Positions 38,209 to 49,720 of a DNA stretch of 52,391 nt are shown here, piece by piece. Positions within the stretch are counted from its first letter, which is position 1, and each line of letters starts with the position of its first letter. The notes beneath the pieces were generated by a model. The model had not been told where the DNA came from. It saw only the letters and a list, made by a program, of their open reading frames with translations, and searched no databases. This DNA is from Nicoletella semolina (GTDB lineage: Bacteria; Pseudomonadota; Gammaproteobacteria; Enterobacterales; Pasteurellaceae): NCBI RefSeq assembly GCF_004345745.1, contig NZ_SLXJ01000015.1:1-52391 (forward strand). The letters run 5' to 3'. The position numbers were made by a program, and so were the translations under genes.

Positions 38209-41200
38209 TTACCCCAACGCTACTCGTGCATTTCTAAATAATCTTAACCAAGCACCGTCTTCTTGCCAGTTGTCTGGGTGCCAAGAGTTTGTTATGGTGC
38301 GGAACACTCGCTCTGGGTGAGGCATCATAATGGCAACACGCCCATCTGCATTAGAGATAGCGGTGATACCGTCCGTAGAGCCATTTGGGTTAGATGGGTA
38401 GATTTCAGTTGGATTGCCGTTATTATCAATGTATTGGGCGATAATAAGCTGTTGTTTTTGCAAATTTTCTAGCTGTTCTGACCGCTTGAATGCCACTTGT
38501 CCCTCACCGTGTGAGACTGCAATTGGCATATGTGATCCAGCCATTCCAGTAAACCAGTGGCTGTGAGTCTCATTGATTTTTACAAGGCTTAGCCGTGCCT
38601 CAAAACGTTCGGATTTATTGCGAACAAAATGCGGCCAGTTTTCTGTGCCAGGAATTATCTGAGCAAGGTGAGAAAGCATTTGGCAACCATTGCATACACC
38701 TAAAGCAAGGGTGTTTGGAACGGTGAAGAATTGGCTAAACTGCTCTCGGAGTGCTGTGTTAAATAGGATAGATTTTGCCCAACCTCCGCCAGCACCCAAT
38801 ACATCACCATAAGAGAATCCTCCGCACGCAACCAGTGCGTTGAAATGATTTAGGTTATGTCTACCGCTTATGAGATCTGACATATGAACATCAATCGCAT
38901 TGAACCCTGCTCGATCAAAAGCAGCTGCCATTTCGTAATGGCTATTTACACCTTGCTCACGCAAGATAGCAATAGTTGGTTTTATGCCTGTGTTGATGAA
39001 TGGTGCTGCGATATTTTCGTTGAGGTCGTAGGTCAAAAATGCAGATAAACCTTTGTTATTTGGATCTTTTTTGCTTTCAAATTCTTGGTCAGCACATTCT
39101 GGATTATCACGCAGACGCTGCATTTGATGGGTTAATTCCGCCCAAATGCCTCGTAACTCTGAGCGTTTTTCGCTGAGTAATTTGCGACTACCTCGTGTAA
39201 TTTCAATGCGATCGTCTGTAACTACCGCTCCAAGCTCTTTGGTTAGGTGTGATAGATCGTGGGCTTGTAAGATTGCTCGTACAGCGGAAATTTCGCTTTC
39301 AGCGACTTGGATTATTGCCCCTAATTCTTCATTGAATAGTACAGCAAAATCGTTATCACCGAGTGCAGAGATATCCACTTCTACACCACAATTGCCTGCA
39401 AATGCCATTTCTGCAAGGGTGGTAATAAGACCACCGTCCGAGCGGTCGTGATAAGCCAGTAATTTGCAATCAGCAACGAGCTGTTGCATTGCGTTGAAAA
39501 AGTTTTTTAGTTTTTCAGCATTGACTACGTCAGCAGGCTTATCGCCTAATTGTTTATAAACTTGAGCAAGTGCAGTGGCTCCCAAGCGGTTTTTTCCCTC
39601 ACCTAGATCAATAAGCAGTAGGCGTGATTGCCCTTTATCGGTACGAAGTTGTGGCGTAACCGTTTTGCGTACATCTTCCACACGAGCAAAGGCAGAAATA
39701 ACAAGGGATAGCGGTGCAGTAACCGATTTTTGTTCACCGTTTTCCTGCCAAGTCGTCTTCATTGACATTGAATCTTTACCGACAGGAATTGTGATACCAA
39801 GCGTTGGGCAAAGCTCTTCACCTATGGCTTTAACTGCTTGATATAAGCCTGCGTCCTCACCTTGATGCCCTGCCGCCGACATCCAGTTGGCGGAGAGCTT
39901 AATGCGTTTAATATCGCCAATTTGGGTAGCAGCGATATTGGTAATCGCTTCTGCAACTGCAAGGCGTGCTGATGCAGCGAAATCTAATAAAGCAACAGGG
40001 GAACGTTCACCAATTGACATCGCTTCGCCAAAATAACTGTCGAGGCTTGCTGTCGTAACAGCACAATCGGCAACGGGAATTTGCCAAGGTCCAACCATTT
40101 GATCTCGTGCAACCATACCTGTTACCGAGCGGTCGCCTATCGTGATTAAAAAGGTTTTTTCTGCGACAACGGGTAACCGTAATACACGATGTAAGGCTTC
40201 TTTGAGTTCGATAGATTGAGTATCAAGCGGTCGGTTTTCAACGGTTTTAGACAAGACATCACGTTGCATTTTTGGGGTTTTACCCAGTAGCAGACTCATC
40301 GGTAAATCAATAGGATTATTATTGAATTCTGGATCAGCGAGAGTTAAATGTTGTTCTGCGGTTGCCTCCCCAACGATGGCAAAAGGAGCCCGTTCACGCT
40401 GGCAAAGTTCGCTGAATAATGCTAATTTTTCAGGGGCAACCGCTAATACATAACGTTCTTGCGATTCGTTACACCAAATTTCTAGCGGTGACATTCCCTT
40501 TTCATCACAAAGAATTTTGCGTAAATCAAATTTACCTCCACGTCCGCCATCGTGAACCAATTCTGGCATTGCATTTGATAGACCGCCTGCACCGACATCA
40601 TGAATAAATAAAATGGGATTATCATCACCTAGCTGCCAACAACGGTCAATTACCTCTTGACAACGGCGTTCCATTTCAGGATTTTCTCGTTGTACAGAAG
40701 CGAAATCTAAATCTTCTTTTGATTTCCCTGAAGCCATCGATGATGCCGCACCGCCACCGAGTCCAATATTCATTGCAGGACCGCCTAGCACAATTAATTT
40801 TGCACCGACAGGAATTTCACCTTTTTGAACGTGCTGTCCCCGAATATTGCCAATTCCGCCTGCTAACATAATCGGTTTATGGTAGCCACGCACTTCTTTG
40901 CCTGCAAAGCTATTCACTTTTTCTTCGTAAGTGCGGAAATAACCCAACAATGCAGGGCGACCAAACTCGTTATTAAACGCAGCGCCCCCTAACGGACCTT
41001 CAATCATAATATCCAGTGCAGAAGCAATACGACTTGGCTTTGAAAGAGGATTTTCCCAAGGTTGTTCAAAATTTGGGATCACAAGATTTGACACTGAAAA
41101 GCCTGTTAAACCTGCTTTAGGTTTTGCCCCTCGACCTGTCGCACCTTCATCACGAATCTCGCCACCTGACCCTGTTGCAGCTCCTGGGAATGGCGAAATT

Positions 41201-42105
41201 GCAGTTGGGTGATTATGGGTTTCTACCTTCATTAAAATATGGGTATCTTCTTGATGATAGCGATATTGCCCATCTTGATCAGGGAAAAAACGTCCAACTT
41301 TCGATCCTTCCATTACTGCAGCATTATCTTTATAGGCGGACAATACATAATCAGGCGTTTTCTCAAAGGTATTTTTGATCATCTTAAACAGCGACTTTTT
41401 TTGCTTTTCGCCATCAATAGTCCAGTCAGCATTAAAGATTTTATGGCGACAATGCTCGGAGTTAGCTTGTGCAAACATATAAAGTTCAACGTCATTTGGA
41501 TTACGCCCAAGTGCGGTGAAATTTTCTAATAAATAATCAATTTCGTCATCAGCTAATGCAAGTCCTAATTGCAAGTTTGCTGTCTCTAGTGCTTGGCGAC
41601 CGCCAGTTAAAACATCAATCGTTGTAAACGGTTTGGGAGGTTGCTGAGTAAATAATATTTTCGCATCGTCAGGTTTGCGGATTACGGTTTCCATCATTTT
41701 ATCGTGAATTAATTCAATTAAATTTTGTTCTTCTTGCGAATTTAATTCACGTTCAAATTCAAAATAATAACTCAAGCCACGTTCAATTCGCTCTACTTTA
41801 TCTAAACCGCAATTGTGAGCAATATCTGTTGCTTTAGATGACCACGAAGAAATTGTGCCAACTCTTGGAATAACGACAAACCTCTCACCTTTTAGTCCAT
41901 TGCCGTAGCTGTTTGTATTGCCATCTAACAACTCAATAAGTCGTTGGTTCTCACTTTCGGTAAGCGGTGTATTTAATGCAACAAAATGCAAATAATGTGC
42001 ATCAACCGACTTTACTGGTAATTGGTGTTGTTGGAATGTTTGATAAAGCTGATTTAAACGGAAGGCAGAAAAGGCTGGTGAACCGAAAAAAATTTGTACA
42101 GTCAT
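38209..42105 (-). CDS. purL: Phosphoribosylformylglycinamidine synthase PurL
   Basis: A large single-chain FGAM synthase of purine synthesis, 1298 residues (E. coli 1295). The N-terminal PurS-like domain starts [16 protein letters not shown]. The two AIRS-like ATP-binding halves include [51 protein letters not shown] and [12 protein letters not shown]. The C-terminal class I glutaminase has the nucleophile in [12 protein letters not shown] and the triad HPERV. I prefer the ATG at 42105, with GGAA six bases upstream. A Met four codons earlier is possible. A PurR box sits at its promoter. Confidence 0.97.
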   Translation of the reverse strand: MTVQIFFGSPAFSAFRLNQLYQTFQQHQLPVKSVDAHYLHFVALNTPLTESENQRLIELLDGNTNSYGNGLKGERFVVIPRVGTISSWSSKATDIAHNCGLDKVERIERGLSYYFEFERELNSQEEQNLIELIHDKMMETVIRKPDDAKILFTQQPPKPFTTIDVLTGGRQALETANLQLGLALADDEIDYLLENFTALGRNPNDVELYMFAQANSEHCRHKIFNADWTIDGEKQKKSLFKMIKNTFEKTPDYVLSAYKDNAAVMEGSKVGRFFPDQDGQYRYHQEDTHILMKVETHNHPTAISPFPGAATGSGGEIRDEGATGRGAKPKAGLTGFSVSNLVIPNFEQPWENPLSKPSRIASALDIMIEGPLGGAAFNNEFGRPALLGYFRTYEEKVNSFAGKEVRGYHKPIMLAGGIGNIRGQHVQKGEIPVGAKLIVLGGPAMNIGLGGGAASSMASGKSKEDLDFASVQRENPEMERRCQEVIDRCWQLGDDNPILFIHDVGAGGLSNAMPELVHDGGRGGKFDLRKILCDEKGMSPLEIWCNESQERYVLAVAPEKLALFSELCQRERAPFAIVGEATAEQHLTLADPEFNNNPIDLPMSLLLGKTPKMQRDVLSKTVENRPLDTQSIELKEALHRVLRLPVVAEKTFLITIGDRSVTGMVARDQMVGPWQIPVADCAVTTASLDSYFGEAMSIGERSPVALLDFAASARLAVAEAITNIAATQIGDIKRIKLSANWMSAAGHQGEDAGLYQAVKAIGEELCPTLGITIPVGKDSMSMKTTWQENGEQKSVTAPLSLVISAFARVEDVRKTVTPQLRTDKGQSRLLLIDLGEGKNRLGATALAQVYKQLGDKPADVVNAEKLKNFFNAMQQLVADCKLLAYHDRSDGGLITTLAEMAFAGNCGVEVDISALGDNDFAVLFNEELGAIIQVAESEISAVRAILQAHDLSHLTKELGAVVTDDRIEITRGSRKLLSEKRSELRGIWAELTHQMQRLRDNPECADQEFESKKDPNNKGLSAFLTYDLNENIAAPFINTGIKPTIAILREQGVNSHYEMAAAFDRAGFNAIDVHMSDLISGRHNLNHFNALVACGGFSYGDVLGAGGGWAKSILFNTALREQFSQFFTVPNTLALGVCNGCQMLSHLAQIIPGTENWPHFVRNKSERFEARLSLVKINETHSHWFTGMAGSHMPIAVSHGEGQVAFKRSEQLENLQKQQLIIAQYIDNNGNPTEIYPSNPNGSTDGITAISNADGRVAIMMPHPERVFRTITNSWHPDNWQEDGAWLRLFRNARVALG

Positions 42106-42142
42106 TGTGTGTTCCATTGTGGTGAAAGAATTGTATAACGCA

Positions 42143-42171
42143 ATTATAGCAAATTAAGCAAACGTTTGCAT
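42143..42171 (-). promoter_or_regulatory. purL promoter with PurR operator
   Basis: GCAAACGTTTGC (42158-42169) is a perfect 12-bp palindrome and the core of the PurR operator (ACGCAAACGTTTGCGT). On the minus strand it overlaps the -35 position (ATGCAA, 42166-42171). The -10 hexamer TATAAT lies at 42143-42148, 17 bases away. Hypoxanthine- or guanine-loaded PurR would block RNA polymerase here. Confidence 0.9.
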
Positions 42172-42391
42172 TGCAGAATTTTCAGTAAAACTGACCGATT
42201 ATGATGTTAAATTTTCTCCTTGCTTGTTAAAAAATAGATGTTAAAAGTGTTGTGGTTGTTTTGATTGTGATAATGGGGGGCAAAATTTATAATTTTTTCT
42301 GTAATTTCAGTTGTATTTGTTGAAATCAAGCAGATAATGTTTCCGTTATGATAATTTGCATAATGGAAAATAAATTAATTAGGAGTATTTT

Positions 42392-42976
42392 ATGAGTTTT
42401 TTTCAACAAACAAACCCAGCTCAACGCCGTTTGGGGTTAGCTATTTTTGTCGGTTTTGTTGCGGGTATTATTTCTGCCTTTGTGAAATGGGGAGCAGAAC
42501 ACCCTTTCCCTCCACGCAGTCCGCTTGATCTTTTTACCGCAGCTTGTCAAGATCCTACGCAAGCACTAGAAGTTTGTTCTCGAGCCTTTTTAAATCCACC
42601 TCACGTTTTTTTGCGTGATTACCTTGGTATTGATCCAACTGAAGCCGTATTTATGTTTGCTGATCACGTATTTAACTGGATTGGCGTTACACATATGCTC
42701 TTCTCACTAGTATTTGCAATCGGTTATTGTATCGTTGCTGAAATTTTCCCAAAAATTAAATTTTGGCAAGGGATTGGGGCTGGGATTATTGCTAATATTT
42801 GCGTGCATTACATCACTTTCCCTGCATTAGGACTTACACCGCCAGTTGCACAATGGCCGCTTTATGAACATATCTCCGAACTCGTAGGACACATTTTCTG
42901 GTTTTGGACAATTGAAGTTATTCGCCGTGATTTGCGTAACCGAATCACTGGCAAGCCTGATCCAGAAGTGGTCTAA
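42392..42976 (+). CDS. yagU: YagU-family inner-membrane protein (DUF1440)
   Basis: A 194-residue membrane protein with about four membrane segments. It is close in layout to E. coli Yag[70 protein letters not shown] and [19 protein letters not shown]. YagU has been linked to acid tolerance in E. coli, but its mechanism is unknown. The gene is divergent from purL with about 290 bases between and has TTAGGAG upstream. A terminator follows it. Confidence 0.9.
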   Translation: MSFFQQTNPAQRRLGLAIFVGFVAGIISAFVKWGAEHPFPPRSPLDLFTAACQDPTQALEVCSRAFLNPPHVFLRDYLGIDPTEAVFMFADHVFNWIGVTHMLFSLVFAIGYCIVAEIFPKIKFWQGIGAGIIANICVHYITFPALGLTPPVAQWPLYEHISELVGHIFWFWTIEVIRRDLRNRITGKPDPEVV

Positions 42977-43081
42977 TAGGTCATTAGGCTCGACTTATAT
43001 GGATTTATTGGTTTTTTGACATCAACGTATTTCTTTTCTGTGTTGAAGATCGAAAACATCGCCTATTTTATCCATAAATAA

Positions 43082-43114
43082 AAAAATCCTCGTGGTTGAA
43101 CCCATGAGGATTTT
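43082..43114. terminator. Bidirectional terminator between yagU and fumC
   Basis: AAAATCCTCGTGG pairs with CCCATGAGGATTTT, a 13-bp stem with one G-T pair, with A and T tracts on either side. It sits between convergent genes. Confidence 0.85.
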
Positions 43115-43183
43115 GATAAATTTAATTTGGTAGTTTTATACAGTTGTTAAGTAGTACTAAAAAATTTGAATAAATCCCATTTA

Positions 43184-44584
43184 TTAATTTGGCTTCACTT
43201 CCCCCACCATCTCCTCTGGGCGAACCCATTGGTTAAATTGCTCCTCTGTAACAAAACCCAGATTGATAGCTTCCTCTTTTAATGTTGTCCCATTTCTGTG
43301 GGCGGTTTTGGCAATTTTTGCAGCGTTATCGTAGCCAATATGAGGGTTGAGTGCTGTTACTAGCATTAACGACTGCTCAAGCTGCTGTGTGATGCGTGAG
43401 TGGTTCGGCTCAATGCCTTTCGCACAATGCTCATCAAAAGAGAGACAGGCATCACCTAGTAGCTGTGCGGATTGGAGAAAGTTATATGCCATAACTGGTT
43501 TATATACGTTGAGCTGGAACTGTCCTTGAGTACCCGCAAATGAAATAGTGATGTCATTACCGAGAACTTGTGCACACACCATTGTCATCGCCTCACACTG
43601 TGTTGGATTGACCTTTCCAGGCATAATTGATGAACCAGGCTCATTTTCTGGGATCAATATTTCGCCGATACCTGAGCGAGGGCCTGAGGCAAGCAGGCGG
43701 ATATCGTTGGCGATTTTGTATAATGATACGGCAAGCTGTTTTAATGCACCGTGTGTTTCCACGATAGCGTCGTGGGCTGCAAGTGCTTCAAATTTATTTT
43801 GAGCGGTAATGAACGGTAGATTGGTGAATTCAGCGATGTAGCTGGCGACTTTTACATCATAACCTTTTGGCGTATTGAGTCCTGTTCCAACGGCTGTACC
43901 GCCAAGTGCTAATTCAGCAAGATGAGGTAGAGTGTTTTCGAGAGCTTTAATGCCAAAAGATAACTGTGCTGCATAAGCTGAGAACTCTTGTCCGAGTGTG
44001 AGAGGCGTTGCGTCCATTAAATGTGTTCGCCCGATTTTTACTACATCATTGAAGGCTATTGCTTTAGCATTAAATGTTTTTTGCAAGCGTTTAATGCAGG
44101 GAAGGGTGTGTTCAACCACTTTTTTGTAAGCCGCAATGTGCATTGCTGTTGGGTAGGTATCGTTTGAGGATTGAGATTTATTGACATCATCATTGGGGTG
44201 AATGATAGATTTTTCACCGAGTTTTCCGCCGTTTAGGACGTGTGCTCGATTTGCGATGACTTCATTCACATTCATATTGGATTGCGTACCCGATCCCGTT
44301 TGCCAAATGACAAGTGGAAATTCTTCATCAAGCTGATTAGCAAGAATTTCATCGCAGGCTTTTGCAATTAAATCTCGTTTTTCGACCGCTAGTATACCTA
44401 AATCGTAGTTGGCATAGGCTGCGGCTTTTTTCAAATAGCCGAATGCTTCGATTATCTCCATTGGCATTGAACCTTCAGAACCAATTTTGAAATTGTTGCG
44501 GGAGCGTTCAGTTTGTGCAGCCCAATATCGAGAGGCTGGCACATTCACCTCGCCCATTGTGTCTTTTTCAATACGGAATTCCAT
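43184..44584 (-). CDS. fumC: Fumarate hydratase, class II
   Basis: An iron-independent fumarase interconverting fumarate and malate. The 466-residue homotetramer subunit shows [40 protein letters not shown], the [14 protein letters not shown] region and the active-site loop [15 protein letters not shown]. It has AGGAGA upstream of its ATG. A good CRP-type site lies about 110 bases upstream, so catabolite control is likely. Confidence 0.97.
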   Translation of the reverse strand: MEFRIEKDTMGEVNVPASRYWAAQTERSRNNFKIGSEGSMPMEIIEAFGYLKKAAAYANYDLGILAVEKRDLIAKACDEILANQLDEEFPLVIWQTGSGTQSNMNVNEVIANRAHVLNGGKLGEKSIIHPNDDVNKSQSSNDTYPTAMHIAAYKKVVEHTLPCIKRLQKTFNAKAIAFNDVVKIGRTHLMDATPLTLGQEFSAYAAQLSFGIKALENTLPHLAELALGGTAVGTGLNTPKGYDVKVASYIAEFTNLPFITAQNKFEALAAHDAIVETHGALKQLAVSLYKIANDIRLLASGPRSGIGEILIPENEPGSSIMPGKVNPTQCEAMTMVCAQVLGNDITISFAGTQGQFQLNVYKPVMAYNFLQSAQLLGDACLSFDEHCAKGIEPNHSRITQQLEQSLMLVTALNPHIGYDNAAKIAKTAHRNGTTLKEEAINLGFVTEEQFNQWVRPEEMVGEVKPN

Positions 44585-44691
44585 AGGGTGTCTCCTAAAA
44601 TAGTGTAACAGTTAGGTTAAAAGGGTTATGTCTTTAGATTAACATTCATACAGAAACAAAGGAAATGAAAGAGAAAATCTTTACTTATTTT

Positions 44692-44707
44692 TGTGAGATT
44701 GATCATA
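44692..44707. promoter_or_regulatory. CRP-type site between sxy and fumC
   Basis: TGTGAGATTGATCATA matches TGTGA-N6-TCACA with one mismatch and has AT-rich flanks. It lies just past the 3' end of sxy and about 110 bases before the fumC start, so it most likely serves fumC. An FNR reading (TTGAT...) is weaker. Confidence 0.65.
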
Positions 44708-44721
44708 AATTTTGTAGGAAT

Positions 44722-45354
44722 CTATACATTGAAGCGTTTTCTAAGACCTGCATTGTAGAGAGCATTGTTGGCTTCTTGGAGAATGGTATTTTTTTCGGAA
44801 GGAGTTAAGGTTTGTGCATATTTATGATTGATTGCACCGTGTAGTCTAAATAATAAATTGTCATTTGCTTCAATGCCGATTTTTATTAGTTCTATAAAAA
44901 TATTCATTTCCCCTTTTTCGACTAGCTCATCAACAGATTTAATTCCTAATTTCCTAAGCCTCCGCTCTATATTGATGTCCATATTAGGTAGGTATCGAAT
45001 TAGCTTTTTCCTTAATTTTTCTGTCTGTTTTATTTGTTCTGTCATCTCATTGAGAGTAGACGAAATCCAAGAAGTAATAAGTGGTCTGTTAGATAACTGA
45101 TTGAGTGGAATAAGATAAAAGTTCTTAGCTTGTATGCCAATGTGTTTATCTTCTAAATGGCAGGTATTCAGACTTTGAATTTCGCCTAAATTAGCACTAG
45201 AGGTTCTAAGATAGAAGTGATCATCTCGGAATAATCCAAACATCAAACCATCTTTAAAAATTCCATAATAAGAAAAATAAGTTTTCACTGTTGTTTCACC
45301 GACAATCGGCTCAATAAATGCACGAATATTTTGGGTTTTCAAATAACTTTTCAT
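44722..45354 (-). CDS. sxy: Competence activator Sxy (TfoX)
   Basis: Sxy works with cAMP-CRP to switch on natural-competence genes through CRP-S sites. The 210-residue protein has the TfoX N-domain (about 5-100: TYFSYYGIFKDGLMFGLFRDDHFYLR and the NLGEIQSL region). It also has the TfoX C-domain, a helix-hairpin-helix-like fold (about 120-205: LPNMDINIERRLRKLGIKSVDELVEKGEMNIFIELIK, then LLFRLHGAINHK and LTPSEKNTILQEANNALYNAGL). The order and motifs match H. influenzae Sxy (217 residues). The ATG at 45354 has GAAGGAG upstream; a longer frame to 45438 is rejected. A CRP-S-like site lies about 110 bases upstream. Confidence 0.93.
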   Translation of the reverse strand: MKSYLKTQNIRAFIEPIVGETTVKTYFSYYGIFKDGLMFGLFRDDHFYLRTSSANLGEIQSLNTCHLEDKHIGIQAKNFYLIPLNQLSNRPLITSWISSTLNEMTEQIKQTEKLRKKLIRYLPNMDINIERRLRKLGIKSVDELVEKGEMNIFIELIKIGIEANDNLLFRLHGAINHKYAQTLTPSEKNTILQEANNALYNAGLRKRFNV

Positions 45355-45426
45355 TAGTTGCTCCTTCAATTTATTTTTAAATAACAGTCGAGGGTTTGCC
45401 TCAAGGAAATAATGACTTTTCTTAGT

Positions 45427-45476
45427 GATATATTGCAATTCAAGGAATAGGCTAATTTTGCGATGTAGATCGAAAA
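45427..45476 (-). promoter_or_regulatory. sxy promoter with CRP-S-like site
   Basis: On the plus strand TGCGATGTAGATCGAA (45459-45474) matches the Sxy-dependent CRP-S pattern TGCGA-N6-TCGCA in nine of ten core bases, with T and A flanks. On the minus strand it reads TTCGA-N6-TCGCA. A -10-like TATATC (45427-45432, minus) is about 35 bases from the site centre, near the class II spacing. This would let Sxy activate its own gene. Confidence 0.72.
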
Positions 45477-45528
45477 ACTCAAAAAAAGTGGCATAGTTGT
45501 TATAAATTTACACAGTTTTTGAGAGTGG

Positions 45529-45557
45529 TTTGTGTGTGGGAGTGATGTGGGTATAAT
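45529..45557 (+). promoter_or_regulatory. Putative mutS promoter
   Basis: TATAAT at 45552-45557 with a weak -35 TTTGTG at 45529-45534, 17 bases apart. The start would lie about 65 bases before mutS. The sxy CRP-S-like site lies upstream of it on the other side of the divergent region. Confidence 0.55.
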
Positions 45558-45629
45558 TTAAGCATTTATTCTTTCTTTACGGTAAATCTGTTAAACTGCA
45601 GTTCATTTTTTATTATTTTTGGATAGCTG

Positions 45630-48227
45630 ATGATATCTCAGTACTCTCATACCCCAATGATGCAGCAATACTTGAAGTTGAAAGCGGAAAATCCTGATAT
45701 TTTGTTGTTTTATCGAATGGGGGATTTTTATGAACTCTTTTATGATGATGCGAAGAAGGCTGCACAATTATTGGATATTTCTTTAACTAAACGTGGGCAA
45801 TCTGCTGGTGAGCCTATTCCGATGGCTGGTGTGCCGTATCACGCTGTTGAGGGATATTTGGCAAAGTTAGTGGCGTTGGGTGAGAGTGTTGCAATTTGTG
45901 AGCAGATTGGTGATCCTGTTGCTGCTAAAGGACCTGTTGAGCGTAAAGTGGTACGGATTGTTACCCCTGGCACTGTCAGCGATGAGGCTCTTTTGCCTGA
46001 GCGCAAAGATAATCTTGTTGCTGCTCTATATGCGGAAAAAAATGTCTTTGCCATTGCTACGCTAGATATGGCTTCGGGGCGTTTTTTAATCAGTGAACTG
46101 CCTAGTAGCGAGGCATTAGCGGCAGAACTGCAACGTGTGCAACCTGTGGAAATTCTATATCCAGAAGATTTCTCTGCCGCAAAAATCCTAAATAATTACA
46201 AGGGGTTACGCCGCCGTCCAATTTGGGAGTTTGAATTAGTTACCGCCATTAATTTATTGAATCGCCAATTTGCTACACAATCTTTGGTGGGGTTTGGGGT
46301 GGAAAAAGCGGTGGTTGCATTATGTGCTGCTGGGTGTTTGTTGCATTATGCTCAAGAAACGCAGCGTACGCCTCTGCCTCATATTAATGCTATTCATTTG
46401 ATGCAAAATAGCGATACGATTTTACTTGATGCTGCAACTCGCCGAAATTTAGAGCTTACACAAAATCTGTCTGGTGGTGTTGAAGCGACTCTAGCAAGCA
46501 TATTAGATAAATGTGTAACTCCAATGGGAAGTCGTTTGTTAAAACGCTGGATTCACCAACCTATTCGTGATGTCGAAAGATTAAAAAATCGTCAGAAAAC
46601 GATTCTAGCATTGCAAAAAAATGCTCGAATTTCACCGCTTCAACCTCTGCTACAGCAAGTGGGGGATATGGAGCGAATTTTAGCTCGTGTGGCATTGCGA
46701 TCTGCTCGCCCTCGTGATCTTACTCGCTTGCGAACTGCCTTGGCACAGCTCCCTGAAATTAAGAGTTTATCGCACAATCTGACTTCGTCTTTAGATAGGT
46801 TAGTACAGCAAATGGGAGATTTTGATGAATTGTATCAGGTATTAGAGAAAGCGATTATTGAACTACCTCCACAATTAATTCGTGATGGTGGTGTGATTGC
46901 AACAGGTTATAATGCCGAGCTTGATGAATGGCGTTCTTTGGCAGATGGGGCGACGCAATATCTTGATGAGCTTGAGATGCGGGAACGGAGTCAAACGGGT
47001 ATTGATACGCTCAAAATTGGTTTTAATGCGGTTCACGGTTATTACATTCAAATAAGTGCTGCTCAATCTCATAAAGCCCCTTTGCATTATGTTCGCCGTC
47101 AGACTCTAAAAAATGCTGAGCGTTATATTATTCCAGAGTTGAAAACTTATGAGGATAAAGTGCTAAAAGCCAAAGGAGCATCATTATCGCTAGAAAAGCA
47201 GCTATATGAGGAGTTATTTGACTTGTTGCTGCCGCATTTAGGCGAGCTTCAATTGGCTGCATTAGCATTAGCTGAATTAGATGTTTTAACCAATCTTGCT
47301 GAACGAGCGGAAACATTGGAATATGTGATGCCGACATTCAGTTCGCTGCGAGGGGTGAATATTCAAGCAGGTCGCCACCCTGTAGTGGAGCAGATGTTGA
47401 AAGAACCTTTTATTGCAAATGCTGTTAGGTTGAATGAACAACGCCATTTGCTTGTAGTAACTGGACCTAATATGGGCGGAAAAAGTACCTACATGCGTCA
47501 GATTGCATTGATTACATTGATGGCGTATATCGGTAGCTTTGTGCCAGCAGACAGTGCGGAGATTGGTCCAATCGATCGTATTTTTACCCGAATTGGTGCA
47601 AGTGATGATCTTGCATCTGGTCGTTCTACTTTTATGGTGGAAATGACTGAAATGGCAAATATTTTACATCAATCGACCGCTCATAGCCTTGTTTTGATTG
47701 ATGAAATTGGGCGAGGTACGTCTACCTACGATGGCTTATCATTGGCGTGGGCGTGTGCAAAATGGCTCGCTCAAAAAACACAGTCATTGACGTTATTTGC
47801 TACCCATTATTTTGAATTAACGAGTTTACCTAACCAATTTAAGGGCGTTGCAAATGTTCATTTAGATGCACGAGAGCATAACGATAAAATTGCCTTTATG
47901 CATAGCGTTGAAGAAGGCGCAGCAAGTAAGAGCTATGGATTGGCTGTTGCAGCATTAGCAGGTGTGCCAAAACAAGTTATTCAATTAGCTAAACAAAAAC
48001 TTGCACAGTTAGAACAGTTCTCACAGCAAACCAAGCAAGCCTATGATCACCCACAACAAGATTTGGCTTTTGCTGATGGCGTGCAAAATATTGCCGAAAT
48101 TGAACCGCTGACTAAGCCGTCAAAAATAGAAATAGCACTCAGTGAGCTTGACCCTGATGAACTTTCACCAAAGCAAGCCCTAGAAGCCATTTATCACCTC
48201 AAAAAACTACTCGTTGAAGAAATTTAA
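45630..48227 (+). CDS. mutS: DNA mismatch repair protein MutS
   Basis: Recognises mismatches and starts methyl-directed repair with MutL and MutH. The 865-residue protein has the mismatch-binding domain with the Phe-x-Glu motif (F33, E35 in GDFYELF), the connector and lever domains, the Walker [11 protein letters not shown], Walker [12 protein letters not shown] and the ATPase signature region with [10 protein letters not shown]. The C-terminus has the dimerisation helix [20 protein letters not shown]. It is divergent from sxy and intact, so the strain is not an obvious mutS mutator. Confidence 0.98.
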   Translation: MISQYSHTPMMQQYLKLKAENPDILLFYRMGDFYELFYDDAKKAAQLLDISLTKRGQSAGEPIPMAGVPYHAVEGYLAKLVALGESVAICEQIGDPVAAKGPVERKVVRIVTPGTVSDEALLPERKDNLVAALYAEKNVFAIATLDMASGRFLISELPSSEALAAELQRVQPVEILYPEDFSAAKILNNYKGLRRRPIWEFELVTAINLLNRQFATQSLVGFGVEKAVVALCAAGCLLHYAQETQRTPLPHINAIHLMQNSDTILLDAATRRNLELTQNLSGGVEATLASILDKCVTPMGSRLLKRWIHQPIRDVERLKNRQKTILALQKNARISPLQPLLQQVGDMERILARVALRSARPRDLTRLRTALAQLPEIKSLSHNLTSSLDRLVQQMGDFDELYQVLEKAIIELPPQLIRDGGVIATGYNAELDEWRSLADGATQYLDELEMRERSQTGIDTLKIGFNAVHGYYIQISAAQSHKAPLHYVRRQTLKNAERYIIPELKTYEDKVLKAKGASLSLEKQLYEELFDLLLPHLGELQLAALALAELDVLTNLAERAETLEYVMPTFSSLRGVNIQAGRHPVVEQMLKEPFIANAVRLNEQRHLLVVTGPNMGGKSTYMRQIALITLMAYIGSFVPADSAEIGPIDRIFTRIGASDDLASGRSTFMVEMTEMANILHQSTAHSLVLIDEIGRGTSTYDGLSLAWACAKWLAQKTQSLTLFATHYFELTSLPNQFKGVANVHLDAREHNDKIAFMHSVEEGAASKSYGLAVAALAGVPKQVIQLAKQKLAQLEQFSQQTKQAYDHPQQDLAFADGVQNIAEIEPLTKPSKIEIALSELDPDELSPKQALEAIYHLKKLLVEEI

Positions 48228-48231
48228 TTCA

Positions 48232-49638
48232 TCAATCAATAAAAGCCATTTGATCAATTTGAGCAATCAATTGATCAAATTGTGCGACTGAACGGAGATC
48301 AAACTACAGCTTTTGTGGCATAAAACGACCAACTATCGGCGTTGCTAATGTTTTAAGTCTTTTTTCTAAGCTCAGGAGATCATTTTGTGCATGGGCGGAG
48401 ATCGTTAATGCTACAGAAGGTAATTTTTAGGTAGGCAACGCACCGCTACCAATTGGAGAATGGAGAAAAATTGGGTTCAATTTGTAAAATATAGCGATCA
48501 TTTAACCACTTGCCTAAGGGGCGTGTGGCAAATGTTCCGCTTTCTGTTGTTATGTCGTGATGGGGTGTGTCAGTAAAGCAAAAGTCGGTAGCTCTTGCGT
48601 AAGTTTGTCAGGAAAAAGAGAGTGGCGTAAAGTGGCCTCAAGAGCGGATAAGATAACTTTATCACAGCGTAAAACACGTTTGAGTGGGTGAGCTTGCAAC
48701 TTGTCAATCAATGCTTTTTTACCAACAATAATGCTAGCTTGTGGACCTCTAAGTAGTTTATCACACGAAAATGAAACTAAATCCACCCCAGCTGCAATTT
48801 TTTGTTGTGCTATTGGCTCTGCAGGTAGCCCTAGTGTTACCATATCTATAGGCGAACCGCTCCCCAAATCACTAATGACAGGCAAATGATACTCTCGCCC
48901 CAAGGAGACCAATTGTTGCTCATCAATGGATTGAGTAAAGCCCTGAATTTGATAATTGCTTGTATGCACTTTCATTAGGCAAGCACAATTTTCATTAATT
49001 GCACGGCGATAATCGGCTAAATGTGTGCGGTTAGTTGTGCCAACCTCCACCAATTTGTAGCCTGCTTGTTGCATAATATCAGGAATACGAAATGCCCCTC
49101 CAATTTCAACTAACTCACCACGAGAGACGATCACCTCTTTTTTATCTTGTGCAACTACTGCCAACATCAACAAAACTGCGGCAGTATTATTGACCACACA
49201 AGCTGCTTCAGCCCCTGTAATTTGTTGAAGGAGCCGAGAAATATAATTATCTCGATGTTCTCGCTTCCCTTCATCAATATCAAACTCCATAAGGAACATT
49301 ATTTTTCATTGCATTGGTTGCAGCTTGTATCGCCTTTTCAGACCATAGGCTTCTCCCTAAATTGGTATGCAGCACAGTACCAGTTAGATTAAATACCGTT
49401 TTGCAATTAACGATACTTTTTTCTCCAAACTTGTTGTAAGATAAGTAAATAAAAGGGGATGTTGTTGAATAAAATCAGGTAAGGCTTGATGTTCTATAAT
49501 ATGCTCTCGTGCATTAGCGATTAGACTGCGTATTTCTTGAACAACAGCGTAATAACTAAATTGATTAACAAGATCAATGATTTGTGAATGCTTCAACAAC
49601 GTATCGATAGCAGAGAGAGATCTGAATAATGATTGCAT
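48232..49638 (-). pseudogene. selA: selA pseudogene (L-seryl-tRNA(Sec) selenium transferase)
   Basis: The minus strand carries a full-length but ruined SelA. Pieces in order are the N-terminus (LSAIDTLLKHSQ), [102 protein letters not shown] and [20 protein letters not shown] (the PLP region), with C-terminal IGSGALPT, PIVGRF and FDLRS. The fragments lie in different frames. A shift falls near 49395-49400, another near 49287, and more lie between 48470 and 48550. Stop codons occur at 48550-48552, 48427-48429 and 48304-48306. The total span (about 1407 bases) matches a 460-residue gene, so decay was by point changes, not large deletion. No functional protein can be made. Confidence 0.92.
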
Positions 49639-49720
49639 AATAAAAAATAGATTGAGAGGAGTGCATTGAGAATTTTGAACTATTCTAATAAATAAAGTAG
49701 AATACTGCTACGCTTTGAAA

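Noticed and set aside
48248..48280. 11-bp inverted repeat (ATTTGATCAAT/ATTGATCAAAT) as a mutS terminator
   Set aside because: It arises from repeated FDQ/IDQ codons of the selA remnant and has no T tract, though it may still fold in the transcript.
48232..48549. Separate small gene after mutS
   Set aside because: The bases decode on the minus strand as the broken C-terminus of SelA.
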